A DNA stretch of 64,000 nt, taken from positions 3,162,001 to 3,226,000 of the forward strand of contig NZ_CP159835.1 of assembly GCF_047731265.1 (NCBI RefSeq), in the 5' to 3' direction. Origin of the DNA: Patiriisocius sp047731265. GTDB lineage: Bacteria; Bacteroidota; Bacteroidia; Flavobacteriales; Flavobacteriaceae. A program made the position numbers and the translations under genes. The notes beneath the pieces were generated by a model. It was not told the DNA's origin and searched no databases. It was given only the letters and a program-made list of their open reading frames with translations. Of this stretch, positions 17,345-26,090 are shown one piece after another (position 1 is the first letter of the stretch; every line of letters begins with the position of its first letter).

Positions 17345-19240
17345 CTATTTTCTAATAGGCAACTTAATCTGTGATGGATATTTTTTAGAGTGATGTATTT
17401 TGTTTTGAGCAACGACAGCTTCGGTTTCGTCATAATTATTTCCTCCGGTATTCAGGTTTCTAGCAAAACGAGGAAAATTACTACTGGAGATTTCAATCCT
17501 GATCTGGTGTCCTTTTTCAAAATAGTTACTCGTGGACATAGGCGTTAGTAATAGTTCATAGACTTCACCTTCCTCCATAAATACTTCTTTATCATAGCCT
17601 TCTCTATACCGCACCCGTTGGATCGTTTCATCTAAATTATATGCGGTTCCGTCAGGGTATACATCTATTAATTTTATGGTGAAATCAGTGTCTTTTGCAT
17701 TGGAAGATACGTACAACATCGTTTCTATAAATCCACTTACCTCCATACCTTCGGTTAATACATCTGTTGTGTATACCAATATATCTGCGCGTTCTTCCAT
17801 TTTTTTCTGATCGAAAGCACCACCTTCTATTGCATTTCCTGTACAACAAACATTTCCGCCTAAAGAAGTTACAGGATTCATAGGATCGTAATAAAATGAG
17901 TCTGGATTGTCTTTTCTAGTACTTTTAGTATCTAACGTTCCTGTACCTATTAAACTGTTCGCATTTCCTTTACTGTTGAGATAGTAGGTCGTCATTTTAG
18001 AGTCTGCAGGGGGCCATTGTGTTGCTGCTTGCCATTTATTACTTCCCATCGTATAATACTGTACCCGTGGTGTTTTCTCTTTAAAATCGTTCTTTTCACC
18101 TTTTAACCAATAGTCCCACCAGCTGTAAATTTGTTCATTATAATTAAGACGCGCATCTCCAATATTTCGCTGCCCAACCATCGTATTCTCTGTAGCACGT
18201 GTATACCGACAGTGCAAGGTAGGTGCAATGACTAAGTATTGGTTGTCTCTAATTTCTAGATCTTTAGTATTGTTTCGTACGTGATTAAATAAAGCAAGAT
18301 TAGGCGTGATAGAAACATCGTACCAAGAGGTAAACCAAAAACTAGGCACTCCTATTTCCATCTCATCATGATACAAACCACCCTCGAACCAAGCAGGATC
18401 ATTAGGCTTACGACGCACCATTTTATCAAAAATCTCGTGTTTACCATTTATGTTTTTTAATATGTCCTGAATAGGAAGATGTTGCAGCGCTTCTGCCATA
18501 TCAATAGGTGGATTCTCAGGAGCTAGATCATAAAAACGTGAAACCCTAATAAGATCTTCTTGCGTGGCACCTTCTGGGATTCTAGGTTTAAATTTGTCAT
18601 GTTCTACACTGTATAACCAAGAAAAGAACAGCAACTGTTCAACGCCACCGCGATACCAGTTTCCTTGCTCCATAATATCACCCACGCGACCTACTCCTGC
18701 TCCAAAACCTTGAGGAACCATTGCGGCGTGTGATGGATGGTCTAAAGCTGCAACGGCCATTTGCCATTCAGCAGTAGAGGAACAGCCATAGGTTCCAATT
18801 TTTCCGTTAGACCACGATTGGTCCTTCATCCATGAAAACGCATCAAACCCATCAGTTAATGGTACGCCTAATATATCCCAAGTGCCTTCAGAATAATAGC
18901 GCCCTCGTTCATTTTGCACCACATAAGCATAGCCACGCTTTACCACTTCATATGCCTGTTTTGCAGTGCGCATTCTTTCTTTTCCGTCACCCCAAGAATT
19001 AAAATTATAAGGAGTACGTGAATAGATAATAGGTACTTTGTCCATTCCTTTTGGTCTGTAAATATCTGTAGCCAAACGAATTCCGTCTCGCATTGGCATC
19101 ATCACTTTTTGTTCTACAATAGCGATTTCTGCTAACTTTTCATAAATATCTTCCTCTTCCACCTGCTCTTTTACTTGCGCTTGAAAGGTTTGACAAATAA
19201 GAAGAAGTAAAAACAATGTAATGCTTTGAAAAAATTTCAT
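17345..19240 (-). CDS. Secreted CocE/NonD-family hydrolase (X-Pro peptidase S15-like)
   Basis: About 631 residues from the ATG at 19240, chosen because it begins a signal peptide ending in FQAQ. The alpha/beta hydrolase domain has MPMRDGIRLATDIYRP, SRTPYNF, the nucleophile elbow GTYGCSSTAEWQ, and the catalytic His in APTLHCRYT, followed by a jelly-roll C-terminal domain (MEVSGFIETMLYVSSNAKDTD) as in CocE and X-Pro dipeptidyl peptidases. Members hydrolyse acyl esters, glutaryl-beta-lactams or Xaa-Pro peptides; the sequence does not decide which. The export signal suggests periplasmic peptide or ester breakdown. Confidence 0.85.
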   Translation of the reverse strand: MKFFQSITLFLLLLICQTFQAQVKEQVEEEDIYEKLAEIAIVEQKVMMPMRDGIRLATDIYRPKGMDKVPIIYSRTPYNFNSWGDGKERMRTAKQAYEVVKRGYAYVVQNERGRYYSEGTWDILGVPLTDGFDAFSWMKDQSWSNGKIGTYGCSSTAEWQMAVAALDHPSHAAMVPQGFGAGVGRVGDIMEQGNWYRGGVEQLLFFSWLYSVEHDKFKPRIPEGATQEDLIRVSRFYDLAPENPPIDMAEALQHLPIQDILKNINGKHEIFDKMVRRKPNDPAWFEGGLYHDEMEIGVPSFWFTSWYDVSITPNLALFNHVRNNTKDLEIRDNQYLVIAPTLHCRYTRATENTMVGQRNIGDARLNYNEQIYSWWDYWLKGEKNDFKEKTPRVQYYTMGSNKWQAATQWPPADSKMTTYYLNSKGNANSLIGTGTLDTKSTRKDNPDSFYYDPMNPVTSLGGNVCCTGNAIEGGAFDQKKMEERADILVYTTDVLTEGMEVSGFIETMLYVSSNAKDTDFTIKLIDVYPDGTAYNLDETIQRVRYREGYDKEVFMEEGEVYELLLTPMSTSNYFEKGHQIRIEISSSNFPRFARNLNTGGNNYDETEAVVAQNKIHHSKKYPSQIKLPIRK

Positions 19241-19398
19241 AAAAAAGTGCTTTGTTAATGAGTCTTTAAAGTTACTCAAAATTGAGGTATTAGCTTATGG
19301 TTAAAACTTTTCAGTAGTTTAGAAAAGAAATATTGGACTGTTTAAAAAATGTAATGAAACCTTAAAGGTACGTGTACCAGCTAATCATCCATAAAATA

Positions 19399-19540
19399 AT
19401 TCAAAAAGCAAATAACCCCTTCCTTATAACTAGCACTGGTGGGAATTCTTTTTTTTACCAATTTCAACATATTTTTTAGGTACTGTCCCTCTATTGAATT
19501 TATAAAAAGAAAAAGGTTGTTCTTAAAAATTCAATTTAGC
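19399..19540 (-). pseudogene. Fragment duplicating the 3' end of the LytTR regulator gene
   Basis: On the forward strand 19401-19540 matches 20100-20241 closely: both share AATAACCCCTTCCTTATAAC, then TAGCACTG, TTTTACCAATTTCAA and further scattered identity up to TCTTAAAAATT. This is the reverse complement of the last ~45 codons of the LytTR response regulator gene at 20089. The copy has indels that destroy the frame. The two lie about 700 bases apart, one gene length, as expected after a tandem duplication followed by decay. Confidence 0.75.
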
Positions 19541-20088
19541 GAGGTGTTTAAGATTATGAATAATTAGGTTTGATTTCTGAATTACTAAAACTAGTGCCTT
19601 TAAAGTTCTATAAAAAAAACCAGCGTGCTATGTTTCGTTGAAATCAATTTTACCGCTTCTTTTAAGCTGTTTATTATTTAGCCCGCAGTCTTCGCTCAAG
19701 ATCGTGTTGAAGAAAAAATAAGCTCCAATTATGAAGAAACCTTCAAAGTTGCAGACATTGATATAGAACTGATGTTGCGGCTGAATTCAAAGTTATTTTT
19801 GAAGTTTCACAGTCTTCAAACGAGAAAAGCAGCATAAATAAATACCCAATCGCAGCAACAGGGGTAGTGATAATTATCTACAGTCAATCGGCAGAATATC
19901 GAGGGGTATCAAGGCAAAATGTGATGCCGAATGTGAAGTTTGCAATCTCTGCGCTGACCGCACCACTTCAATACCAACAATACGGCTTACACATTTATTA
20001 AATTTTAATACAATGGTCTCAAACTAATTTTATCTTTCAAGAAGATTTTGGAAAAATAAAAGAAAATTAGTCTATAAATAAAGCCCCC
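19541..20088. other. Degenerate stretch between regulator copies
   Basis: An uninterrupted 75-codon frame without a start codon lies at 19774-20001 on the plus strand (reads VAAEFKVIFEVSQSS at its beginning and ends with QQYGLHIY), preceded in another frame by a secreted-protein-like FSPQSSLKIV. I do not recognise it; it looks like the tail of a decayed secreted protein gene. Confidence 0.3.
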
Positions 20089-20793
20089 TTAAAAGCCACT
20101 CAAAAACCCAATAACCCCTTCCTTATAACTAGCACTGATAGGGATTTCAATTTTACCAATTTCAATATCCACTTTTGTAAAAGCTGTCACTTTTTTAGAA
20201 TTTACGATAAAGGAACGGTGTATTCTTAAAAATTTATTGGGGAGCTTATCTTCAAAATTACTAATGGAATCTTTGGTTACCACACTTTTAGTAGGCAAAT
20301 GGATTCTTACATAGTCTTTTACACTTTCAATATATAAGATGTCATCAAACTTAATTTTAATAAACTTCTTATTGGCGTTCACATACATATGGTCGTTCGT
20401 GATGCTTTCTTCTGAAGTAGCAATCTCCATTACAGGAACCTTGGTTTGTTTTTTGAATTTATTTACCGCCTTAAACAAACGACTAAATGATATAGGTTTT
20501 AAAAGATAATCTACCACCTCCAATTCATAGCTTTCAATAGCAAAATTGCGATAAGCAGTTGTAAAGATCACTTTTGGAAGGTTGTCTAATGTTTTTAAAA
20601 ACTCAATACCTGTTAGTAAAGGCATCTCAATATCTAAAAATATCAAGTCAATGGTGTTGGTATTAATTGTTTCTAAAGCTTCAACAGGGTTATTGAAGGC
20701 AGCAACTAATTCTAACTCTTCTAACTTAGAGAGATGTGTTTTAATCACTTCAATCGCCAAAGGCTCATCATCGATAATTAAGCATCTAATCAT
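20089..20793 (-). CDS. LytTR-family response regulator
   Basis: A 234-residue protein. Receiver domain 1-120: acidic pair DDE (8-10), phospho-acceptor in FLDIEMP (Asp56 region), T in FTTAYR and K in LLKPIS. The DNA-binding LytTR domain covers about 135-234 with the typical IESVKDYVRIHL, FLRIHRSFIVN and IPISASYKEG strands. The partner histidine kinase gene is directly upstream and overlaps by 8 bases. Such LytS/LytTR pairs in Bacteroidota control cell-envelope or carbohydrate functions; no target site was identified here. Confidence 0.93.
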   Translation of the reverse strand: MIRCLIIDDEPLAIEVIKTHLSKLEELELVAAFNNPVEALETINTNTIDLIFLDIEMPLLTGIEFLKTLDNLPKVIFTTAYRNFAIESYELEVVDYLLKPISFSRLFKAVNKFKKQTKVPVMEIATSEESITNDHMYVNANKKFIKIKFDDILYIESVKDYVRIHLPTKSVVTKDSISNFEDKLPNKFLRIHRSFIVNSKKVTAFTKVDIEIGKIEIPISASYKEGVIGFLSGF

Positions 20794-21871
20794 TTTTACT
20801 ATTTAAATCGATTGCTAATCTTACTTTATATGTTTCAGGAGTTTCTTCCACTACTAAGGTATGTTTATTAGGGTAATTTAATTCCAATTGGCGTTTTAAA
20901 TTTTCGGTACCTATACCTTTCCCATTTCCTTTCATTACTTGGGTGATTACTTTTTTTGGCTTTGTGTTAAAAATATCAAACTGTATATGGTTTGACTGCA
21001 CTTTTAAATCGATGTTAATTATTGGATTGTCCACGCTTCCACTTGCACCGTGTTTAAAGGCATTTTCAACCAATGGCAATAATAATAAAGGAGATATTTG
21101 AGTGCTTTTATTTTCCATTTTATAGTTAAAGTCTATCGCTATTTTTTCGCCATATCGGAGCGTTTCCAAATCGATAAAACCTTGAATTAATTCTATTTCT
21201 TTCGAAATAGGGATGGAAGATTGATTGCTTTGATATAAAATAAAGTCTAACAATTCAGAGAGCTTCAATACTACTTTAGGGGCTAAATCAGACTTTGTTA
21301 GTGTTAAGGCATATAAATTATTCAGGGTGTTGAATAAAAAATGAGGTTGAATCTGTCCCTTCAAAAACTTCAACTCATTGGTTGCTTTTTCCTTTTGAAG
21401 TATTTCAATTTGGTGCTTTTCTTCATACCTATTTTTCACTGCTTTAATAAGCATCATCACAAAAGCATACATATACGTTCCTGTGAAATAAACAGAAAAT
21501 AAATATGCCGTATCTGAAAGTATTTCAGCAATTGATTCTTGTTGAAAATCGGTTCTAATATAGGGTTCTGCAAGATAAACAACACTCATTCTGTCAAGGG
21601 CCGAAAAAACATAAATACACCCAACTAAAGATATCGCAAACAAAAGATATTTCTTTTTATATAGCAATTGCGGAATCTGATAATAATTTAAAGCATAAGC
21701 TGCTGCCATTTGAGATGGTAGTGTTACTAGATAGGTAATTAGATGTGGTCTAATTTTTCCAGTATTTAGAGCTGCAAGAATCGTAAATAATAAGAATAAG
21801 CCCGTCCAAAATAAGAGATGTGAAAGCAGTCTATTTTTAAATATCCTATCTATAAAAAATTGAAGTCTCAT
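20786..21871 (-). CDS. LytS/YehU-type sensor histidine kinase
   Basis: From the ATG at 21871 the protein has about 361 residues; an upstream ATG at 21922 would add 17. It carries four predicted membrane helices in the first 150 residues, a short coiled coil (RYEEKHQIEILQKEKA), the phospho-acceptor motif QIQPHFLFNTLNNL and an ATPase domain with LLLLPLVENAFKHG (N box) and GNGKGIGTENLKRQL (G box). There is no separate sensor domain, so signal perception must involve the membrane part. It is co-transcribed with the LytTR regulator (8-base overlap). Confidence 0.92.
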   Translation of the reverse strand: MRLQFFIDRIFKNRLLSHLLFWTGLFLLFTILAALNTGKIRPHLITYLVTLPSQMAAAYALNYYQIPQLLYKKKYLLFAISLVGCIYVFSALDRMSVVYLAEPYIRTDFQQESIAEILSDTAYLFSVYFTGTYMYAFVMMLIKAVKNRYEEKHQIEILQKEKATNELKFLKGQIQPHFLFNTLNNLYALTLTKSDLAPKVVLKLSELLDFILYQSNQSSIPISKEIELIQGFIDLETLRYGEKIAIDFNYKMENKSTQISPLLLLPLVENAFKHGASGSVDNPIINIDLKVQSNHIQFDIFNTKPKKVITQVMKGNGKGIGTENLKRQLELNYPNKHTLVVEETPETYKVRLAIDLNSKND

Positions 21872-22079
21872 ACCCCGTAAAAGTAACAATTTACATAGAT
21901 ACCAAAGCAAGAAATCTATCAATGCCCTTTTTCAACCCATAAATAAAGGATACTGAATGACGAATGTATTAGTTGGGAGCTATCAGGCCGCTATTAGGAG
22001 CAATGCCACATTGGTCTATTAAAAAAAAATGTGTCTAAATCCCTCGTATTTTTACTTCAGAATCAAAACAATATACATT

Positions 22080-23045
22080 ATGAAAACCTTACTTTTATCT
22101 TTAATTGCCGTGTGCATAAGTACTGCAACCATCAAATCACAAACCTGTGAAACGCTGCTCACCGCAGTACAATCCAGTAATTATGAACAAGTACAAAGCT
22201 TGTTGAAAAATATAAATTCCAATTGTTATCACGAGGGTACGATCCAGCCACGCACGCCTTTAGGAATGGCAGCTAGTAATGGTAATTTAAAAATACTAAA
22301 GCTCTTAATTAACCAAGGAGCTAAACCCAACTACCGGTATAAAAATGACGCCAGTGCATTAATGATTGCTGCTCAAAATAGTCATTATGAAATTGCAAAA
22401 TATCTCATCGATACAGGAGCAAAAACAAACCTCAAAATAGCAGGTGATGGTACTCCTTTGATGGCAGCGGTTAAAGGCGGTAACGCAGCCATTGTATCCC
22501 TGTTACTAGAATCTGGAGCAAACCCAAATACTGAAGTTTTAAGAGATGGTAACGCTATGATACTCGCTGGGAAATATGGAAACATTGAAATCTTGAAAAT
22601 ATTGGTAACGCATTCAGGAGATATCAATAAAAAAACGATTGGAGATGGCACAGCACTCATTAGCGCTGCTGCTAAGGGAGATGTTGCGATGGTACAAGTG
22701 CTTGTGGCTCTAGGTGCCGATGTAAATTTATCGAGCGATAGAGATGGAAATCCATTAATTATAGCAGCTAAAAAAGGTCATTTAAAAGTAGTGAAAATTT
22801 TAGTCGCTGCTGGCGCAAACGTTAATGTATATGTTAGCGGCGATGAAACTCCACTAATAGGTGCGGCCTGGAATGGGCATCTTGATATAGTCAAATACTT
22901 AATTGATCAAGGTGCGGATATTAACAAAACAGTGCGGGATAGCTATTCTATTATTTCAGAAAAAAGAAACGCGCTACGAATGGCAAAACGCGGAAAGCAC
23001 AATGACGTCATAAGCTACTTGATTAGTAATGGCGCAACTGAGTAA
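22080..23045 (+). CDS. Exported ankyrin-repeat protein
   Basis: The ATG at 22080 starts a signal peptide (MKTLLLSLIAVCISTATIKSQ) and is preferred over 22029. The 321-residue protein then consists of about eight ankyrin repeats with clear TPLMAAxxGNxxIVxLLLxxGAxPN signatures; several repeats share a GDGT or RDGN turn, so the array expanded by internal duplication. Ankyrin stacks mediate protein binding. A periplasmic ankyrin protein must have an exported partner; none can be deduced, although a broken beta-lactamase-like gene follows 105 bases downstream on the same strand. Confidence 0.88.
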   Translation: MKTLLLSLIAVCISTATIKSQTCETLLTAVQSSNYEQVQSLLKNINSNCYHEGTIQPRTPLGMAASNGNLKILKLLINQGAKPNYRYKNDASALMIAAQNSHYEIAKYLIDTGAKTNLKIAGDGTPLMAAVKGGNAAIVSLLLESGANPNTEVLRDGNAMILAGKYGNIEILKILVTHSGDINKKTIGDGTALISAAAKGDVAMVQVLVALGADVNLSSDRDGNPLIIAAKKGHLKVVKILVAAGANVNVYVSGDETPLIGAAWNGHLDIVKYLIDQGADINKTVRDSYSIISEKRNALRMAKRGKHNDVISYLISNGATE

Positions 23046-23150
23046 AACAGTAGCTTTTTACCCAGGGTTGGTAAAATGTCAATGAATAAGAAAAGCTAGG
23101 CCAAACCTCTAATAATTATTTCTGAAATTTATATCACTAAAATTAAAACG

Positions 23151-23580
23151 ATGTCGATTATAATAAAACTTCATCTAAGTCTCACCCTATTAATATTATC
23201 ATTTGCTGCGGAAGGGCAACCTAACATATCACCCCAAGTTCCACTGGAAATTGAAACGCTGGACGAAACATTGATTCAGGAATCACATATTCCTGAGCTT
23301 TCGATGGCAGTGAGAAAACCCGGAAGAATTATTTATGTTGAAGGATTTGGCTATGCAAAAGATACTATTAAAATGGATTCTTCAATCCGAACCCGAACCG
23401 CTTCAGTAGCAAAAGTAAACACCACAACGGTATTAGGTCATTTAGCTTCCCAAGGGAAACTCAATTTTGATGCGCCAATAAAAAAACATGTACCCTACAT
23501 TCAACCTGCCTATGCGCCGCTAACTTGAAGGTGACTGGCAGGACCATAAAAGGTAGATGCCATTTCTTGATTCGTCAATT
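23151..23580 (+). pseudogene. Broken class C beta-lactamase/serine hydrolase gene
   Basis: The first 125 codons encode a signal peptide and the N-terminal part of a beta-lactamase-family serine hydrolase up to the SxxK motif (ASVAK, in TASVAKVNTTTVLGHLASQGKL). The frame then meets TGA at 23526, but the same frame continues as R-stop-LAGP-stop, matching the family sequence TIRQLAGH with stop codons and a Pro substituted. After about 23570 nothing more is recognisable and the YxN and HxG motifs are missing. The gene is therefore a 3'-truncated, nonsense-mutated pseudogene. Confidence 0.75.
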
Positions 23581-23590
23581 TAATCTTTAT

Positions 23591-24547
23591 TTAATTCCAA
23601 GTTAGTTGTTTTCTCTCTTGCCAATAACTACGTGCATCCATATTATAACCCTTGAGTTCTTCCAATTCCACTTTCGATAATCTGAAAGTATTCATTTTCA
23701 AATTTGATACTATATGTGATTCAATTGAAGCACCCCCTAGCACCGTGCTTCCCTGAATTGTTTCACTGCAAAAACAAAGCGAAATGGCATCTACCCCAAC
23801 ATTGTACTTTAGCGCCAATGATGCCAAGAGGTCATATAATTTATTATAATGAGGATAGCTTTTATTCCTAAAGATTCTGCCATTAGCCAAAGCCTCTTTA
23901 ATTATAATTGACCTCCCCTCTCGATTAAGTCTCTCTAAAATGTCCAATAAACTTTGCTCAAGGATGTTATAAGTTACTTGATAAGCATCAAATAATGGCT
24001 TCCCAGATACGGAAACATCCAATGCTTTTTTTATGACCTCTACTTGATCTGCGCCAGTGGTTGTAACACCAATTTTTAAATTGTATTCATCTTTTAAAAA
24101 AGCCAATCGATCTAAAACAGGTTTGTTTTCTAGCACTCCTGTTTCTAAAGTAGCTGAATGAATTTGATAAACTTTTAAATGTGGTAACAAAGATTTTGAA
24201 GTTTCCCATTGTTCATTCAATTTCAGTAAACTATGTTCCTTAACTTCATGAATTTTTGCTTTAGCATCAAAATTAGCAACATAGGTATACCCCCATTTTG
24301 TAGCGACCTGAATAGTTTCGTCGTTTTTAGATTGCAACCATTCCAATACTAGGTTTTCTGCAAGCCCATATCCTGGAGCAGTGTCAAAATAGCGAATTCC
24401 CAGTTTGTATGCTTCTTCCAAAACCTTAAAGCCACGCTGCTTAAAGGCTTCAAGATCCTTGTCTTGCAAATCTTCCTGACGCACATTAATGTATTGCGGT
24501 CTTCCCAAAGCGGCTGTTCCTAATCCTAATTGGCTCGTTAAGTTCAT
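23591..24547 (-). CDS. Aldo/keto reductase
   Basis: About 318 residues from the ATG at 24547. A TIM-barrel NADPH-dependent oxidoreductase with the family tetrad: Asp and Tyr in YFDTAPGYG, Lys in VATKWG and His in YQIHSATLE. The C-terminal cofactor region contains IQGSTVLGGASIESH. The FDTAPxYG and low-specificity layout resemble the YqkF/L-glyceraldehyde reductase branch; D-threo-aldose dehydrogenase is an alternative. It is followed downstream (convergently) by the beta-lactamase pseudogene and preceded by the tautomerase gene 118 bases upstream. Confidence 0.88.
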   Translation of the reverse strand: MNLTSQLGLGTAALGRPQYINVRQEDLQDKDLEAFKQRGFKVLEEAYKLGIRYFDTAPGYGLAENLVLEWLQSKNDETIQVATKWGYTYVANFDAKAKIHEVKEHSLLKLNEQWETSKSLLPHLKVYQIHSATLETGVLENKPVLDRLAFLKDEYNLKIGVTTTGADQVEVIKKALDVSVSGKPLFDAYQVTYNILEQSLLDILERLNREGRSIIIKEALANGRIFRNKSYPHYNKLYDLLASLALKYNVGVDAISLCFCSETIQGSTVLGGASIESHIVSNLKMNTFRLSKVELEELKGYNMDARSYWQERKQLTWN

Positions 24548-24664
24548 AATATGCAAATGTTGTTAAGAGTGTCTTTTACTATTTGTTCTGGCATTTCACA
24601 CGGTTTTAATAAAGCACTAATGAATTGAAATAAATACTCCTGCATTTCAAGTTAATTTTAAAGG

Positions 24665-25009
24665 CTAAACCATTGTTTTATTACAATAGGTAGCTTTTTC
24701 AAAATCTCTAATATTGATAGAAATAACAGGAAACTCTGGAAATAGTACTTTTAGTTCAGAGATGATACTTCTAGACAGGTTGCTTTTTTGCTTTGTAGTT
24801 CTGCCTTCCATTATATTGGCAAAAATGTGAATGAAATCATTTTTGGCATTTCCAATAGTGTAATGCTTAAAAGGATTAATTCTTACTTTAATATCTTTTG
24901 GATCAAAAAGCTTACTCGATAAAGCCGCGTCGTATACGTTTTGCATGATGACTTCTGGAGATTTTAATGCAATGCTATTTTCTGAACAATCAATTACAAA
25001 GTGTGGCAT
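24665..25009 (-). CDS. 5-carboxymethyl-2-hydroxymuconate isomerase-like tautomerase
   Basis: A 114-residue protein of the CHMI/HpcD family in the tautomerase superfamily. After Met removal the catalytic base is Pro2 (MPHFVIDCSENS). Conserved family elements are HIFANIMEGRTTKQK and the C-terminal ISINIRDFEKATYCNK. In the homoprotocatechuate pathway the enzyme isomerises an aromatic ring-cleavage product; no other pathway gene is nearby, so a general tautomerase role is equally possible. Confidence 0.88.
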   Translation of the reverse strand: MPHFVIDCSENSIALKSPEVIMQNVYDAALSSKLFDPKDIKVRINPFKHYTIGNAKNDFIHIFANIMEGRTTKQKSNLSRSIISELKVLFPEFPVISINIRDFEKATYCNKTMV

Positions 25010-25542
25010 AGTTTTACTGGTTTTTATTTGAATTTATTTTCAAGCACGCTCTCACTAAAACTTTTATGGCCTCAGAATTATGATGAATAATATTGAAAGC
25101 TTTAACATATCTAATATTGCATTATGCAAAGATTGGAAATAAAAAGTATTATTTTTTAAAATTAACTAAAGCCTATAATACTAAAACCTACTGAAAATAA
25201 CAAGATCAAAATTAATTATTTACTAAATTTTTCGTTGCTATTATATAATTCTCTAAAACTAGCCTGTTGAATATGGATGCCACATCCCGATTTTGGGCAA
25301 GTCAGATAAATTGAAATAACAGGGTGCTAAAATTAATTTTTTCATTGTTCTGATGTATTAAGTAAAAGTCAATTTTCTTTATACGATTGTTAGTTATCCT
25401 TCGCTCTAGTTACTTCTGAAGACAAAATATTTATTTTTTCTTCTTCGTTGTCAATAATAGTATTAGAGCCTATTTTTTTTAGGAGCTAAGACAAGAATAT
25501 TCAAGGCACATAATTCCATTGCCTTATATCCTGCCTAAGAAG
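25010..25542. other. Gene-free stretch
   Basis: About 530 AT-rich bases. Short open stretches occur on the minus strand (for example an acidic EEINILSSEV piece near 25400-25440), but no family was recognised. Confidence 0.35.
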
Positions 25543-25980
25543 TTATTTCGGTACCCAACTGTCCTTGATATTTTTAACATCATATTCAATTAAAAAGATC
25601 AAGGGGATTGCATAAGCTAAATGACGTAAAAATGTTATAGCAGGCATCATTGGTGATGCATCAAGGCCAGCTACTCCTGCTCCCAGAAGAGGCAGCATAA
25701 ATAACCAGACTAGCGCTATCATTTCGGCTGTTACAAAAATGATTGGTCTTAACCATTTTGGTCCCCAAAGTGAAGGCCCTATTCCAGCAAATAATATCGC
25801 TAATAATACCCCATTACTGTAATGTCCTATAACTCCATACGCTAATCCTAATCCTGTTTTCGCTCCTAGGGTTCCTGGAATATCCCACCAGTTTCCGGTT
25901 AATAATAATCCTACTAGATCAAATAGGATGGTTCCTAATATCCCTGCGAGTATTGCATTTTTCCAATTTATTGTTTTCAT
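25543..25980 (-). CDS. Four-helix membrane protein, unknown
   Basis: A 145-residue integral membrane protein with four hydrophobic segments (about residues 8-28, 55-75, 80-105 and 115-137). It contains GNWWDIPGTLG and a conserved-looking GHYSNGVLLA loop. I do not recognise a named family. It lies downstream of the alpha/beta hydrolase in the TetR cluster and may be the last gene of that unit, although a long inverted repeat (26011-26087) separates them. Confidence 0.6.
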   Translation of the reverse strand: MKTINWKNAILAGILGTILFDLVGLLLTGNWWDIPGTLGAKTGLGLAYGVIGHYSNGVLLAILFAGIGPSLWGPKWLRPIIFVTAEMIALVWLFMLPLLGAGVAGLDASPMMPAITFLRHLAYAIPLIFLIEYDVKNIKDSWVPK

Positions 25981-26010
25981 TTTATTTTGTTTTATATGTT
26001 ATTTTTTTAG

Positions 26011-26087
26011 TGTGATTACCAGTTTGAATGTTGCTCTTAATTTCAATTTTACATCACTCAAACTGGCAGGAGCAAAGACCAATCACA
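26011..26087. repeat. Nested inverted repeat between cluster genes
   Basis: Two nested inverted repeats: TGTGATT (26011-26017) with AATCACA (26081-26087), and CCAGTTTGA (26019-26027) with TCAAACTGG (26058-26066), enclosing a 30-base loop. It starts about 30 bases upstream of the membrane protein gene start. It lacks a clean T-run, so it could be an mRNA-processing or attenuation hairpin or an operator. Confidence 0.5.
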
Positions 26088-26090
26088 TTA

